From assembly GCF_004402015.1 (NCBI RefSeq), contig NZ_SOPW01000003.1:1-64000 (forward strand): 64,000 nucleotides of DNA. The letters run 5' to 3'. This document shows, piece by piece, positions 17,418 to 27,489 of the stretch; position 1 is the stretch's first letter; the number at the start of each line of letters is the position of its first letter. Source of the DNA: Filobacillus milosensis (lineage in GTDB: Bacteria; Bacillota; Bacilli; Bacillales; Alkalibacillaceae). Both the position numbers and the translations under genes were made by a program. The notes beneath the pieces were generated by a model. That model was not told where the DNA came from, ran no database searches, and worked only from the letters and a program-made list of their open reading frames with translations.

Positions 17418-18512
17418 ATGGGAGAGTTGAGACGAACACCAATTTATCCTGTTTATAATGCAAAAACAGTTGATTTCGGTGGTTGGGAGATGCCAGTCCA
17501 ATTTGTTGGTATCAAAGATGAGCACCATGCTACGCGAGAAAAAGCTGGTTTATTTGATGTATCTCACATGGGAGAAATTTTAGTTGAAGGTAAAGATAGT
17601 GAAGCATATTTACAAAAGATGTTAACGAATGATCTATCTAAAGTATCTATAAATCAAGCGCAATACACCATCATGTGTTATGAAGATGGCGGCACAGTAG
17701 ATGATTTATTAGTTTACAAGCTTGAAGAAGAAAAATATCTTCTAGTTGTCAATGCTGCTAATACTGAGAAAGATTTTGATTGGTTAAAGCAATATGTGAC
17801 TGGTGATGTATCAGTTGAAAACGTTTCATCTGAATATGTGCAGTTAGCACTACAAGGACCTAAAGCAGAAACAATCTTGCAAAAGCTGACAGAGGAAGAT
17901 TTGAGTGAGATTAAATTCTTCAGATTTAAGCAAGATGTTGAACTTAAAGGAATTGAGCACGGTGCTTTAATTTCTCGTACAGGTTATACAGGTGAAGATG
18001 GTTTTGAGATATACATAGACCAATCAAGTGGTGTAGATCTCTGGAAAGCCATTTTAGAAGCAGGAGAAGAATTTGAAGTCACACCAGTTGGTCTAGGAGC
18101 TCGTGATACGTTGCGTTTTGAAGCTAACCTTGCTCTTTACGGTCAAGAACTTTCGAAGGATATCACTCCAGTTGAAGCAGGATTGAATTTTGCTGTTAAA
18201 GTTAAGAAAGAAGCGGATTTTAACGGTAAAGAAGTGTTGGCTGAGCAAAAAGCTAATGGCCCAAAAAGAAAGTTAGTTGGGTTAGAAATGATAGACAAAG
18301 GCATTCCTCGTCATGGATACGATGTATTAAAAGATGGGGAAACGATTGGTTTTGTTACTTCTGGAACTCAATCACCTACATTAGGTAAAAACGTAGGTTT
18401 AGCCCTAGTGAATACCGAATTTGCTAATGAAGGTGAATTTTTAGATGTACAAGTAAGAAAAAGAACGTTACAAGCTAAAGTAGTTCCAACACCATTTTAT
18501 AAGAGAAAATAA
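17418..18512 (+). CDS. gcvT: Glycine cleavage system T protein (aminomethyltransferase)
   Basis: 364 aa. Motifs include DVSHMGEI, the central folate-binding '[11 protein letters not shown]' and the C-terminal '[21 protein letters not shown]'. It takes the aminomethyl group from the H protein and makes 5,10-methylene-THF and ammonia. I choose ATG 17418 because GGAGG lies 7-8 nt upstream; ATG 17412 is too close to it. First gene of gcvT-gcvPA-gcvPB, under the glycine riboswitch. The H protein and lipoamide dehydrogenase of the system are not in this operon. Confidence 0.95.
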   Translation: MGELRRTPIYPVYNAKTVDFGGWEMPVQFVGIKDEHHATREKAGLFDVSHMGEILVEGKDSEAYLQKMLTNDLSKVSINQAQYTIMCYEDGGTVDDLLVYKLEEEKYLLVVNAANTEKDFDWLKQYVTGDVSVENVSSEYVQLALQGPKAETILQKLTEEDLSEIKFFRFKQDVELKGIEHGALISRTGYTGEDGFEIYIDQSSGVDLWKAILEAGEEFEVTPVGLGARDTLRFEANLALYGQELSKDITPVEAGLNFAVKVKKEADFNGKEVLAEQKANGPKRKLVGLEMIDKGIPRHGYDVLKDGETIGFVTSGTQSPTLGKNVGLALVNTEFANEGEFLDVQVRKRTLQAKVVPTPFYKRK

Positions 18513-18527
18513 GAGAGGTGAATCATC

Positions 18528-19877
18528 ATGCAACATCGTTACATTCCAATGACTGAAGAAGATAAAAAGTCGATGTTAAAAACTGTTGGGGTAGATTCAA
18601 CAGAAGATTTGTTTGCAGATATCCCTAAAGAAGTTCGCTTTGATGGTGAACTTAATATTAAACCAGCGAAAGATGAATATGAACTAAAAAAAGAATTGTC
18701 ACAATTAGCTGGTCAGAACGCAAACCTGGAAAGCCATACGTCATTTTTAGGCGCAGGTGTGTATCAGCATTATATTCCATCAATTGTAGACCATGTTATT
18801 TCTAGATCAGAGTTTTATACAGCTTATACACCTTATCAACCAGAAATTTCACAAGGTGAATTGCAAGCAATCTTTGAATTCCAAACGATGATTTGTGAAT
18901 TATCTGGAATGGAAGTAGCTAATTCCTCTATGTATGATGGAGGAACAGCTTTAGCTGAAGCGGTTAATTTAAGTGCCGGGCAAACGAAAAAGAAAAAAGT
19001 ATTAGTATCTAAAGCGATTCACCCGGAATCTCTTGAGGTTATTAAAACTTATGTTAAAGGCCCTGGCCTTGAAATTGTTGAAATTGATGTTAAAGATGGT
19101 TTAACAGACCTTCAACAACTTGAGCGCGAATTAGATGATGATACTGCAAGTGTAGTTTTACAGTACCCTAACTTCTTAGGACAGATTGAACCACTTCAAG
19201 AAGTAAATGAGCTATTAGCTAATCAAAAGAAAACAATGATGTTAGTTTCTAGTAATCCATTGAGTCTAGGATACTTAACGCCTCCAGGTGAATTTGGTGC
19301 TGATATTGTTGTAGGAGACGCTCAAGTATTTGGTATTCCTGCACAATTCGGTGGACCTCATTGTGGTTATTTTGCAACAACGAAAAAGCTAATGCGTAAA
19401 GTTCCTGGCCGTCTAGTTGGTCAAACAGTAGATGAAGAAGGTCAACGCGGCTTTGTGTTAACCTTACAAGCTCGTGAACAGCATATTCGTCGTGATAAAG
19501 CGACATCAAATATTTGTTCAAACCAGGCGTTAAATGCTTTAGCATCATCAGTTGCCATGTCAGCTTTAGGTAAACATGGAGTTAAAGAAATGGCTGAATT
19601 AAATATGAAAAAAGCCCGCTATGCTATGAAAAAATTTGAAGAAGCAGGTTTTGAAGTCGTATATAATGGCCCAATATTTAATGAATTTGTTGTTAAAATT
19701 AATGGCAATATAGCTACTTTAAATAAAGAGCTCTTAAACAAAGGTTTTATTGGTGGATTTGATTTAGGAAAAGTCAATGATCAGTGGAGCAATCATTTAT
19801 TAATAGCAGTTACTGAAATTCGCACCAAAGATGAGATTGATCAATTTGTAAAAGAATTGGGTGATATCAATGGCTAA
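18528..19877 (+). CDS. gcvPA: Glycine dehydrogenase (decarboxylating) subunit 1
   Basis: 449 aa, the N-terminal half of the split P protein found in Bacillales. It carries conserved '[16 protein letters not shown]', '[17 protein letters not shown]' and '[12 protein letters not shown]' blocks. It lacks the PLP lysine, which is in GcvPB. With GcvPB it decarboxylates glycine and loads the H protein lipoate. Spacing from gcvT is 15 bp; its end overlaps gcvPB by 8 nt. Confidence 0.95.
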   Translation: MQHRYIPMTEEDKKSMLKTVGVDSTEDLFADIPKEVRFDGELNIKPAKDEYELKKELSQLAGQNANLESHTSFLGAGVYQHYIPSIVDHVISRSEFYTAYTPYQPEISQGELQAIFEFQTMICELSGMEVANSSMYDGGTALAEAVNLSAGQTKKKKVLVSKAIHPESLEVIKTYVKGPGLEIVEIDVKDGLTDLQQLERELDDDTASVVLQYPNFLGQIEPLQEVNELLANQKKTMMLVSSNPLSLGYLTPPGEFGADIVVGDAQVFGIPAQFGGPHCGYFATTKKLMRKVPGRLVGQTVDEEGQRGFVLTLQAREQHIRRDKATSNICSNQALNALASSVAMSALGKHGVKEMAELNMKKARYAMKKFEEAGFEVVYNGPIFNEFVVKINGNIATLNKELLNKGFIGGFDLGKVNDQWSNHLLIAVTEIRTKDEIDQFVKELGDING

Positions 19878-21339
19878 TCAAAAAGACTTCCCAGTTATAT
19901 TTGAATTAAGTCAAAAAGATCGAAAAGGTTATAGCTTACCTTCATTAGATGTACCAGAAGTTGATTTAGACGCTGAATTTGATAGCGCATATGTAAGAAA
20001 AGAAAGCCCTGATTTACCAGAAGTGAGTGAACTTCAAATCATGCGACATTATACAGCGCTTTCTACACGTAACCATGGTGTAGATTCAGGGTTTTATCCA
20101 CTAGGATCGTGTACAATGAAATATAATCCTAAAATTAATGAGGATGTTGCACGTTTCCCAGGCTTTAGCCAAGTTCATCCTTACCAAGAGGAAAGCTCAG
20201 TACAAGGAGCTCTAGGGTTATTGTACGATTTACAAACATCTTTAGCTGAGATTACTGGTATGCATGAAGTGACCTTACAGCCAGCAGCTGGTGCTCAAGG
20301 TGAATGGACTGGATTAATGATGATTCGTGCCTTCCATGAAGCCAATGGGGATTTTAACCGAACAAAAGTCATCGTACCTGACTCGGCACATGGTACTAAC
20401 CCAGCATCAGCTACAGTAGCAGGGTTTGACGCTGTGACTGTTAAATCTGATGAGCGAGGGTTAGTTGACCTTGAAGATTTAAAGCGTGTGGTTGGAGATG
20501 ATACAGCTGCATTAATGCTAACAAACCCAAACACATTAGGATTATTTGAGGAACATATATTAGAAATGGCTAAGATTATCCATGATGCAGGTGGTCGTTT
20601 GTATTATGACGGTGCTAACTTAAATGCAATCATGGGTTATGCACGTCCTGGTGACATGGGATTTGATGTGGTTCACTTGAACTTACACAAAACATTTACA
20701 GGCCCACACGGTGGTGGCGGACCTGGTTCTGGACCAGTTGGTGTATCTGAAGAGCTTTCAAAATATTTACCGAAACCAGTTCTAACAACAAATGGCGACC
20801 AATATTACTTTGATCATGACCGTCCAGAATCAATTGGTCGTGTGAAACCGTACTACGGAAACTTTGGTATTAATGTTCGTGCTTATACTTACATTCGTTC
20901 TATGGGACCTGACGGCTTAAAACAAGTCAGTGAAAACGCGGTTCTTAATGCAAACTATATGATGCGTCGATTAGAAGAAGAGTATGAGTTACCATTCACA
21001 CAACATTGTAAGCATGAATTTGTTCTATCAGGTAAGAACCAGAAGAAATTAGGGGTTCGTACATTAGATATTGCTAAGCGTCTTCTTGATTTTGGGTACC
21101 ATCCACCTACAATTTACTTCCCTCTTAATGTTGAGGAAGCATTGATGGTAGAACCTACTGAAACGGAATCAAAAGAAACATTAGATGAATTTATTGATGC
21201 AATGATTCAAATCTCTAATGAAGCAAAAGATGACCCTGAAGTCGTTCAGGAAGCACCACATACGACAGTAATTAGTCGTTTAGATGAAACACAAGCAGCA
21301 AGAAAACCAGTGCTACGTTATATGAAGGAAGAAGAATAA
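19870..21339 (+). CDS. gcvPB: Glycine dehydrogenase (decarboxylating) subunit 2
   Basis: 489 aa, the PLP-bearing half of the P protein. The PLP lysine is in [19 protein letters not shown] choose ATG 19870 ([12 protein letters not shown]) rather than the in-frame GTG nine bases earlier, because GGGTGAT lies at the right distance and the N-terminus then fits the family. It overlaps the gcvPA stop. Last gene of the operon; a strong terminator follows. Confidence 0.95.
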   Translation: MANQKDFPVIFELSQKDRKGYSLPSLDVPEVDLDAEFDSAYVRKESPDLPEVSELQIMRHYTALSTRNHGVDSGFYPLGSCTMKYNPKINEDVARFPGFSQVHPYQEESSVQGALGLLYDLQTSLAEITGMHEVTLQPAAGAQGEWTGLMMIRAFHEANGDFNRTKVIVPDSAHGTNPASATVAGFDAVTVKSDERGLVDLEDLKRVVGDDTAALMLTNPNTLGLFEEHILEMAKIIHDAGGRLYYDGANLNAIMGYARPGDMGFDVVHLNLHKTFTGPHGGGGPGSGPVGVSEELSKYLPKPVLTTNGDQYYFDHDRPESIGRVKPYYGNFGINVRAYTYIRSMGPDGLKQVSENAVLNANYMMRRLEEEYELPFTQHCKHEFVLSGKNQKKLGVRTLDIAKRLLDFGYHPPTIYFPLNVEEALMVEPTETESKETLDEFIDAMIQISNEAKDDPEVVQEAPHTTVISRLDETQAARKPVLRYMKEEE

Positions 21340-21341
21340 AA

Positions 21342-21375
21342 AGAAGCGGCTACCAAGATGGTAGCCGCTTTATTA
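21342..21375. terminator. Bidirectional terminator between gcvPB and yqhL
   Basis: AAGCGGCTACC (21344-21354) pairs with GGTAGCCGCTT (21360-21370), with flanking A and T tracts. Confidence 0.85.
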
Positions 21376-21376
21376 A

Positions 21377-21769
21377 TTAATAGGATTTCTTTTTCGCTTT
21401 TACTTTTCCGCTCCATTTACGGAAACCACCTTTAAGATGGTTTAAGTCTTGATAGCCACGTTTGTGTAACATCGTCGCCGCACGCATTGATCTTTGTCCA
21501 CTTTGACAATATAAATAAACAGGTTTATCAGGTCGAATTTCCTGTAAACGTTGTTTTAATTGTGACATTGGTATATTTCTAGCACCTAGTATATGACCAT
21601 TATCAAATTCATTTGGTTCCCGTACATCAATAAGTTGTGCTTTACGATAACCTTCAATAAATTGATCTTCAGTTAGTGTGTTCAAGATTCGTTGAGTTTT
21701 TACATAACGTAAGACACCGATAATAATAATTACTGCAAGAACTATTAATACAGTTAGTAGTATATCCAT
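21377..21769 (-). CDS. yqhL: Membrane-anchored rhodanese-like protein YqhL
   Basis: 130 aa. An N-terminal membrane helix (about 3-22) is followed by a rhodanese domain with the active-site loop YCQSGQRSMRA, whose Cys would carry the sulfur. The preceding LIDVREPNEF motif is typical. In B. subtilis yqhL lies beside gcvPB in the same way. Sulfur donor and partner are unknown. A GAGGGGAT site precedes the ATG. Confidence 0.88.
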   Translation of the reverse strand: MDILLTVLIVLAVIIIIGVLRYVKTQRILNTLTEDQFIEGYRKAQLIDVREPNEFDNGHILGARNIPMSQLKQRLQEIRPDKPVYLYCQSGQRSMRAATMLHKRGYQDLNHLKGGFRKWSGKVKAKKKSY

Positions 21770-21942
21770 TGATATCCCCTCTCTTATCTTTCTATTTTAC
21801 ATTATATAAGTCATTCATTTATTATTCAAAGGAAAAATTTTTTTGATCCCCTTAGAGTGTGCTTGTACCAATGTATACAGTAGGTCATTCCAGATTTATC
21901 GACATTTTAAACCGTTGACAAAACAACCTTTATATGCTCTTT

Positions 21943-21990
21943 TTACCACATATAGTATTATTTTTAAAAACTTCACACAATATATTGATT
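21943..21990 (+). promoter_or_regulatory. Putative pair of NrdR boxes upstream of nrdJ
   Basis: Two sites resemble the NrdR box (acaCwAtATaTwGtgt): CCACATATAG at 21946-21955 (8 of 10 core positions) and CAATATATTG at 21978-21987, preceded by ACA. Core to core is 32 bp, about three helix turns, a usual spacing for NrdR box pairs. A TTGACA at 21915-21920 lies just upstream. A nearby in-frame ORF extension over this region is not coding. Confidence 0.5.
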
Positions 21991-22068
21991 TCTATTTTTG
22001 GTTCTGATACATTTAATTCAACAAGCAACTCAATGTTGCATAAATTGTCGAAAGAAGGAGTGACATTC

Positions 22069-22863
22069 ATGCAAGGTGTGAAGACACGTGATTCGCAAAT
22101 TAATGTGGAACGTTTAAATGAAGACATTAAGCAATTTCCACATGTACACCCAATCACTTCCCAGATGAACACAACACATAAAGGTGTATCGCGTTTAGTC
22201 ATGCTAGATCGATATGCATTTAAAGACACTGAAAAGAAAACATTGAAAGAAGGAGATTTTGTTGTCTTAACAGTTAAAGACGACCCTAAATTTCCCGCTA
22301 GAGGTACAGGATTTATTGTATCAATTAATGATGAAACAAAAAAGGCTAAAATAAAAGTCGAAGAAGATTATGTTCACGTACTGGACAAGCCTGAGGAACA
22401 AGAAACTGGAATCATTGAGCGTTCTATCAGCGCGATTGATAAGCCTTTAGAAATCTATTACGAACAAATTGCTCTTCGGAACGCCACGGGCTTAGCTGAG
22501 GTTGAAAGAACTCCAGAAAAACGTCATGAATGGTTTGAGAAATTTAATGAAGAACTTTCAAACTTGAATTTTATCCCGGCCGGACGAGTGCTTTACGGAG
22601 CAGGCTCCAACACAGATGTAACTTATTTCAACTGTTACGTTATGCCTTTTGTTAAAGACTCAAGAGAAGGTATTAGTGATCACCGTAAACAAGTGATGGA
22701 AATTATGTCACGTGGCGGTGGTGTTGGAACGAACGGTTCAACTTTAAGACCTCGTAATGCATTAGCAAGAGGTGTAAATGGAAAATCATCAGGTTCGGTT
22801 TCCTGGTTAGATGATATTGCGAAGTTGACACATCTAGTTGAGCAAGGCGGATCAAGACGTGGT
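22069..22863 (+). CDS. nrdJ: Class II (B12-dependent) ribonucleotide reductase, exon 1
   Basis: First 265 codons of NrdJ. The start is ATG 22069 (MQGVKTRDSQINVERL) with AAGGAG 7-8 nt upstream; the frame is open further upstream but that part lies in the promoter region. The exon ends with GGSRRG at 22863, where a group I intron begins. Reading on without splicing gives 9 foreign codons and a stop at 22890. Joined to the second exon it gives an 853-aa enzyme, a normal length for the family. It reduces ribonucleotides to deoxyribonucleotides with adenosylcobalamin. Confidence 0.93.
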
Positions 22864-23215
22864 AAACAGTTGTGCCTCGTCTATAAATAAATCTCGCGAA
22901 TTGCTGGAAACCCCTAAAGCCTATTACACTACAACGTAGCTGGTGACGGCAAACGTGAATGTTAAAAAGTAGTAGGATGTTACAATGGGCAATCAGCAGC
23001 GAAGCATCTATGGAAACATAGATGAACGTTCAACGACTACTGAAACTTCCTAATGCTTTCAAAGTTAAGGAAGAAGTAAGCTATATTATTGGAGACAGTA
23101 TTATAGGGCGCGAGGCAAGGAGTAATCCTTGAAGATATAGTCTGATCTTACATGAAAGTGTAAGAGATAGGCAGAAATGACCTATCCCACTTGAAAAAGT
23201 GAGTAACAATAATTG
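22864..23215 (+). ncRNA. Group I self-splicing intron within nrdJ, no ORF
   Basis: 352 nt. P1: exon end AGACGUGGU pairs with intron GCCUCGUCU (22874-22882), with the conserved U-G pair at the 5' splice site and one internal mismatch. P10: intron UUGUGC (22870-22875) pairs with GCACAA, the first bases of exon 2. The last intron base is G (23215). Core strings resemble T4-type group IA introns: AATTGCTGGAAACCCC (P3/P4), CAATCAGCAGCGAAGC (P4/P6), GTTCAACGACTAC (P3/P7) and GAAGATATAGTCTGATC (P7/S-turn). Splicing restores GGSRRG-AQMIML exactly as in intact NrdJ. There is no homing endonuclease ORF. Confidence 0.93.
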
Positions 23216-24982
23216 GCACAAATGATTATGTTAAATGATTGGCATCCAGACATTATTGAATTTATTATCTCTAAAATGCAAAACCCTAGAATTCTAAGAT
23301 ACTTAGTTGAAAATATTGAAGATGAAACCGTTCAACAACTAGCGAAGGATAAGCTTAAATTTACGCCTCTAACACCTTCAGAAGAACAGATGTATCAAGG
23401 AATTGTGAATTATAAACACATCCCTGGTCAAGGTGGGTTCTCAGAAGAAAATATTAGAGAAGCTGAAAATAAACTTCGTGATGGTGGCACATATAGTGTG
23501 CATAACCCGGAATTCTTAACCGGAGCAAATATTTCAGTTTGTATAACAGATGAATTCATGAAAGCTGTTGAGAATGATGAATATTATGAACTTCGCTTTC
23601 CAGATGTAGAAAGTTACAATGAAGAAGAGATGCAATTCTACAATGAACGCTGGTCTGAGTCTGGAGATGTTCGTGAATGGGAGAACATGGGCTTTGGCAT
23701 AAAAGTTTATCAGATTATTAAAGCTAAAGAGCTTTGGGATCTTATTAATATCTGTGCAACTTATTCAGCAGAACCTGGTATTTTCTTTATTGATAATGCT
23801 AATAAAGAAACAAACGCTAAGGCTTATGGCCAGAAGGTTGTTGCTACAAACCCTTGTGGAGAACAACCCCTCGCACCTTATTCAGTCTGTAACTTAGCAG
23901 CAGTTAACCTGGCAAGTATAGCTGATAAGGAAACTAAACAACCTGATTTTGACAAGTTAAAACAAACTGTTGAAGTCGGTGTGAGAATGCAAGATAACGT
24001 GATTGATGCAACACCTTACTTTTTAGATGAAAACCGTAAGCAAGCGTTAGGTGAACGTCGTGTGGGTCTTGGTGTTATGGGGCTACATGATTTACTCATT
24101 TATTGTGAAACTGAGTACGGTACAAAAGAAGGTAATGAACTTGTAGAACAAATTTTTGAGACCATTGCTACTACTGCATACCGTGCATCTATTGAACTCG
24201 CAAAAGAAAAGGGAAGTTTTCCTTTCTTAATCGGAGAAACCGATGCTGAGACACATATGCTTCGCGAGCGTTTTATCAGTACAGGATACATGCAAAAGAT
24301 GCCTGAAGATATTAAACAAGGCGTTTTAGAACATGGTATTCGTAATTCGCACTTATTAACGGTGGCACCAACGGGGTCTACAGGAACGATGGTGGGTGTA
24401 TCAACTGGTCTTGAGCCGTATTTCTCTTTCACTTACTACAGAAGCGGACGTTTAGGTAAATTTATAGAAGTGAAAGCTGATATTGCAGAAGAGTATTATA
24501 AGTTGAATCCACAGGTTTCAGAAGATGCAGAGCTGCCACACTGGTTTGTAACGGCAATGAATCTATCACCTGAAGCTCACGCGGATACTCAGTGTGTCAT
24601 CCAGCGATGGGTTGATAGTTCCATTTCGAAAACGGTTAATGCTCCAAAAGGTTACCGTGTGGACCAAGTTGAAAAAGTGTACCGTCGTCTATATCGTGGT
24701 GGTGCAAAAGGTGGAACAGTATATGTTGATGGAAGTAGAGATACTCAGGTTCTATCACTAAAAGCTGAAGAAAATGATTTATCAGAACAACAAGAGTTAT
24801 TTGAGGAAGAAGAGAAGAAAGTCGTCTTAATGGATACTGTGCATGAATTAGATAAAACAAATGTTACAGTAGGTTCCGAAGTTGGAGATACTTGTCCTGT
24901 TTGTCGTAAGGGTAGTGTTGAAGACGTCGGTGGTTGTAACACATGTACGAATTGCGGCGCACAATTAAAATGTGGATTATAA
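23216..24982 (+). CDS. nrdJ: Class II (B12-dependent) ribonucleotide reductase, exon 2
   Basis: 588 codons plus stop, starting AQMIMLNDWHPDIIEFI directly after the intron. The catalytic loop NPCGEQPL holds the active-site Cys and Glu, and VAPTGSTGTM is the second conserved RNR motif. The C-terminus has a four-cysteine region (CPVC...CNTCTNC) and ends CGL, matching the redox-active tail of NrdJ. A TTG at 23213 could look like a start but is the intron end. No own ribosome site is needed because the exons are joined. This is an oxygen-independent enzyme, needing cobalamin. Confidence 0.93.
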   Translation, partial: AQMIMLNDWHPDIIEFIISKMQNPRILRYLVENIEDETVQQLAKDKLKFTPLTPSEEQMYQGIVNYKHIPGQGGFSEENIREAENKLRDGGTYSVHNPEFLTGANISVCITDEFMKAVENDEYYELRFPDVESYNEEEMQFYNERWSESGDVREWENMGFGIKVYQIIKAKELWDLINICATYSAEPGIFFIDNANKETNAKAYGQKVVATNPCGEQPLAPYSVCNLAAVNLASIADKETKQPDFDKLKQTVEVGVRMQDNVIDATPYFLDENRKQALGERRVGLGVMGLHDLLIYCETEYGTKEGNELVEQIFETIATTAYRASIELAKEKGSFPFLIGETDAETHMLRERFISTGYMQKMPEDIKQGVLEHGIRNSHLLTVAPTGSTGTMVGVSTGLEPYFSFTYYRSGRLGKFIEVKADIAEEYYKLNPQVSEDAELPHWFVTAMNLSPEAHADTQCVIQRWVDSSISKTVNAPKGYRVDQVEKVYRRLYRGGAKGGTVYVDGSRDTQVLSLKAEENDLSEQQELFEEEEKKVVLMDTVHELDKTNVTVGSEVGDTCPVCRKGSVEDVGGCNTCTNCGAQLKCGL

Positions 24983-25024
24983 GAAGTTGAGCTTGGCCTA
25001 AAAAGGTCAAGCTCTTCTTATGTT
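24981..25024 (+). terminator. Possible terminator after nrdJ
   Basis: AAGAAG...GAGCTTGGCCT pairs with AGGTCAAGCTCTTCTT with a 2-nt bulge and a G-U pair. The T-run behind it is poor. Confidence 0.45.
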
Positions 25025-25084
25025 CTATAAATAGGCCATCCCTCATAGAATGATATGCAGTAAGAATATCCTGGAGGTTAAAGA

Positions 25085-25978
25085 ATGAAAGTAGATGGCG
25101 TCTTTTCAGGTGGAGGTATTAAAGCTTTTGCGTTTTTAGGAGCTTTAGAGGCCTGTGAGAAAAGAGACATTAAATTCGAGCGCTTCGCAGGTACATCAGC
25201 TGGTGCATTAATTGCCACTTTGCTTGCTGCAGGATACCATCAATCAGAAATTAAAATGTTGATTAATGAACTAGATACAAATAAATTATTAGACCCGCCT
25301 AAGTATGCTAAAAATTTAAGGTTTTTGAAATGGTTAGCTCTCTACTCCAAAATGGGAATATATCGTGGCGATTTCATAGAGAAATGGATTAATCAATTGT
25401 TATTACGTAAAGGTATATATACATTTAATGATCTAAAGAGAGAGTTATACATCATAGGTGCAGATATAACGAATGGCAGAATTGCTTTATTTCCAAATGA
25501 TTTAGAAAGTTATTATGGTGTGGACCTTAATGATTTTCCATTAGCTAAGGCTGTTCGAATTAGTATAAGTATTCCTTATTTTTTTCAACCCGTTCAAATT
25601 TTAACGAAGTCAACTTATAAGAGTTACTTTATTGATGGAGGAACACTGAGTAACTTTCCTTATTGGGTGTTTTCTGGTGAGAATAAACACAACCGTCTAA
25701 TACTTGGGGTAAAGTTGAGTTCTAATGAACCAGAAGTGCCTATTCAACAAGTAGATAATGCTATTGACATGTTACCAGCCATTGTCAAAACAATGATTCA
25801 AGCTCATGATAGTCGTTACGTCTCGAAGAACGATGCCCAAGATATCATTTTTGTCCCTATAGAAAAGGTTAGCACTACTGATTTTGATTTAAGCGAAGAA
25901 GAGAAGAGTTATTTATTTGATGTTGGTTTTCAAAGTGCAGAGAAATTTTTCGAGAATTGGCAGCACATAAAAAAGTAG
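25085..25978 (+). CDS. yqhO: Patatin-like phospholipase family protein YqhO
   Basis: 297 aa. It has the oxyanion hole GGGIKAFAF (residues 9-17), the nucleophile elbow GTSAG and the catalytic Asp in DGGTLSNFP. These define a patatin-type serine-aspartate lipid acyl hydrolase, likely acting at the membrane surface. Substrate is not known. CTGGAGG precedes the ATG by about 7 nt. Gene order is as in B. subtilis. Confidence 0.9.
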   Translation: MKVDGVFSGGGIKAFAFLGALEACEKRDIKFERFAGTSAGALIATLLAAGYHQSEIKMLINELDTNKLLDPPKYAKNLRFLKWLALYSKMGIYRGDFIEKWINQLLLRKGIYTFNDLKRELYIIGADITNGRIALFPNDLESYYGVDLNDFPLAKAVRISISIPYFFQPVQILTKSTYKSYFIDGGTLSNFPYWVFSGENKHNRLILGVKLSSNEPEVPIQQVDNAIDMLPAIVKTMIQAHDSRYVSKNDAQDIIFVPIEKVSTTDFDLSEEEKSYLFDVGFQSAEKFFENWQHIKK

Positions 25979-26006
25979 CTGAAAATAACGTTCAGCTACT
26001 TTTTAT
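25969..26006. terminator. Bidirectional terminator between yqhO and yqhP
   Basis: AAAAAGTAGCTGAA and TTCAGCTACTTTTT form a 14-bp stem with a 6-7-nt loop, flanked by A and T tracts. It overlaps both gene ends. Confidence 0.85.
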
Positions 26007-26328
26007 TGCCTTTTATAACAGTTAAATGTGATGGTTTTTTCTGCCTTTGTAACTTTGAAGGCTTGTTAGAATTAGTAAATCTTGAATTAGTATTCTTACC
26101 ATACTTTTTACGAGATTGTTTAACTGCCTTGCGATAGTTAGAATCCTGACCAGACCGATGACGACCAATAAAGAAATAATAAATTAAAAGTCCGAAGACT
26201 ACAGCAAAACCAATCATCATAAGTGTGCCTTTAAAAAAGTCTACTGTATCAAAAAATAAGTTATAGAAAAGTCCTAATGACGCTAAGCCTAAAATAGCAT
26301 ATACAAAATATTTTGCTTTATTATTCAT
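25996..26328 (-). CDS. yqhP: YqhP / SA1362 family small membrane protein
   Basis: 110 aa. Two hydrophobic helices (about 8-25 and 33-53) are followed by a strongly basic tail (RKAVKQSRKKYGKN...KLQRQKK) that should face the cytoplasm and could touch nucleic acid or phospholipid. The pattern and position fit YqhP/SA1362. AAGGAG precedes the ATG. Function unknown. Confidence 0.82.
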   Translation of the reverse strand: MNNKAKYFVYAILGLASLGLFYNLFFDTVDFFKGTLMMIGFAVVFGLLIYYFFIGRHRSGQDSNYRKAVKQSRKKYGKNTNSRFTNSNKPSKLQRQKKPSHLTVIKGNKK

Positions 26329-26501
26329 GACAAACTCCTTTCAATCAATAATCTTCTAACTTATTAACATTTTGCCATGTGAACGAAAAATCTATACGAT
26401 AATCTACTTTTATTTTACTAAAGATAGATATAAACATACAAATTGTTATGAAGTATGAAACTTGATGAAACGTATAAACTACAGTTGAAGGAGTGGTGCT
26501 A

Positions 26502-26993
26502 ATGGCAAAACAAGAAGAACGTCAATCATCTGTATTTTTAAAAAGCTTATTTTGTGGAGCAGCAGGAGGTTTTATCTGGGGGATCGTTAGCTCGATTGCT
26601 TATTTTTTTTCGTTTTCTGAAGTATCTCATGCGTCATTTATTTTACGCACTTTCTTTTCTGGAAGTTGGACTGAAGGGTGGATGGGTGAACTAATAAGCT
26701 TATGTATATTAACAATCTTAGCCATTATCCCTGCCTTAATATATTATTTATTATTTAAGCAAATGCATGGAATAATGCCAGGAATATTGTATGGTATTGG
26801 TTTATGGGTGATTATATTTTATTTCTTAAATCCTTTATTTTATTTCGTGCCACCGTTAAATGAAATGACGATGGACACGATTGTGACGACCGCTTGTCAG
26901 TTTGTTTTGTATGGAGTGTTTGTAGGGTATACCATTTCTTATGAACATCATGACCGTCGAATCGTCCCTAAAAGTTCACAAAATGAGGCCTAA
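26502..26993 (+). CDS. yqhR: YqhR family membrane protein
   Basis: 163 aa with four predicted membrane helices. The first conserved block (CGAAGGFIWGIVSSIAYFF) and the closing 'YGVFVGYTISYEHHD' are typical of YqhR. ATG 26502 is the start, with GAAGGAG 8 nt upstream; the GTG nine bases earlier overlaps that site. It lies before aroQ as in B. subtilis. Function unknown. Confidence 0.87.
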   Translation: MAKQEERQSSVFLKSLFCGAAGGFIWGIVSSIAYFFSFSEVSHASFILRTFFSGSWTEGWMGELISLCILTILAIIPALIYYLLFKQMHGIMPGILYGIGLWVIIFYFLNPLFYFVPPLNEMTMDTIVTTACQFVLYGVFVGYTISYEHHDRRIVPKSSQNEA

Positions 26994-27038
26994 TTATGAT
27001 AAACTATTAAAAGAATTACCAATAAGGGGAATATTGAG

Positions 27039-27488
27039 ATGGACCAAATTCTTTTACTTAATGGTCCTAATTTAAATTTGTTAGGACAACGTAATACAAA
27101 AATTTATGGACAAGCTTCACTCGATGAGATCGTAAACAAGGTTGAAGAGTATTTAAAAAAGCAGGATTATCAATTAATATCATTTCAATCAAATCATGAA
27201 GGAGAATTAATTGACCGGTTACATGAGGCTAATAATTCCTGTTCGGGTGTCATCTTTAATCCTGGTGGTTATACTCATACAAGTGTTGCTTTGAGAGATG
27301 CAGTTGAAGTTTTAAATATTCCTGTCATTGAAGTACATCTCTCTAATGTACATAACAGGGAACCATTTCGCTCGCATTCATTTATTGCACCAGTAGCAGC
27401 GGGTCAAATTTTGGGGTTAGGTCCATTGGGCTATTTGACAGCAGCTTATGCATTAATGCAAATATTAGATGGAAAGGGAGAGTTTTAA
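27039..27488 (+). CDS. aroQ: Type II 3-dehydroquinate dehydratase
   Basis: 149 aa. Motifs are NGPNLNLLGQR at the N-terminus (with the catalytic Tyr nearby in IYGQ), SNHEGELID, FNPGGYTHTSVALRDA and EVHLSNVHNREPFR. It removes water from 3-dehydroquinate in the shikimate pathway, as a dodecamer in the cytosol. It pairs functionally with aroK at 13 kb. Its stop is 1 bp before the yqhT start, so the two are co-translated. Confidence 0.95.
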   Translation: MDQILLLNGPNLNLLGQRNTKIYGQASLDEIVNKVEEYLKKQDYQLISFQSNHEGELIDRLHEANNSCSGVIFNPGGYTHTSVALRDAVEVLNIPVIEVHLSNVHNREPFRSHSFIAPVAAGQILGLGPLGYLTAAYALMQILDGKGEF

Positions 27489-27489
27489 A

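Noticed and set aside
19249-19548. 99-codon minus-strand ORF within gcvPA
   Set aside because: Shadow frame of a clearly coding gene; no ribosome site or family match.
21934-22068. 45-codon in-frame extension upstream of nrdJ
   Set aside because: It lacks a ribosome site and covers the promoter/NrdR-like region; ATG 22069 has AAGGAG at the right distance and fits the family N-terminus.
21780-22068. Cobalamin riboswitch upstream of B12-dependent nrdJ
   Set aside because: No B12-box-like string or large leader fold is visible.
22864-22890. Nine extra codons and stop at the end of nrdJ exon 1, suggesting a truncated gene or frameshift
   Set aside because: They are the first bases of the group I intron; splicing restores the full-length reading frame.
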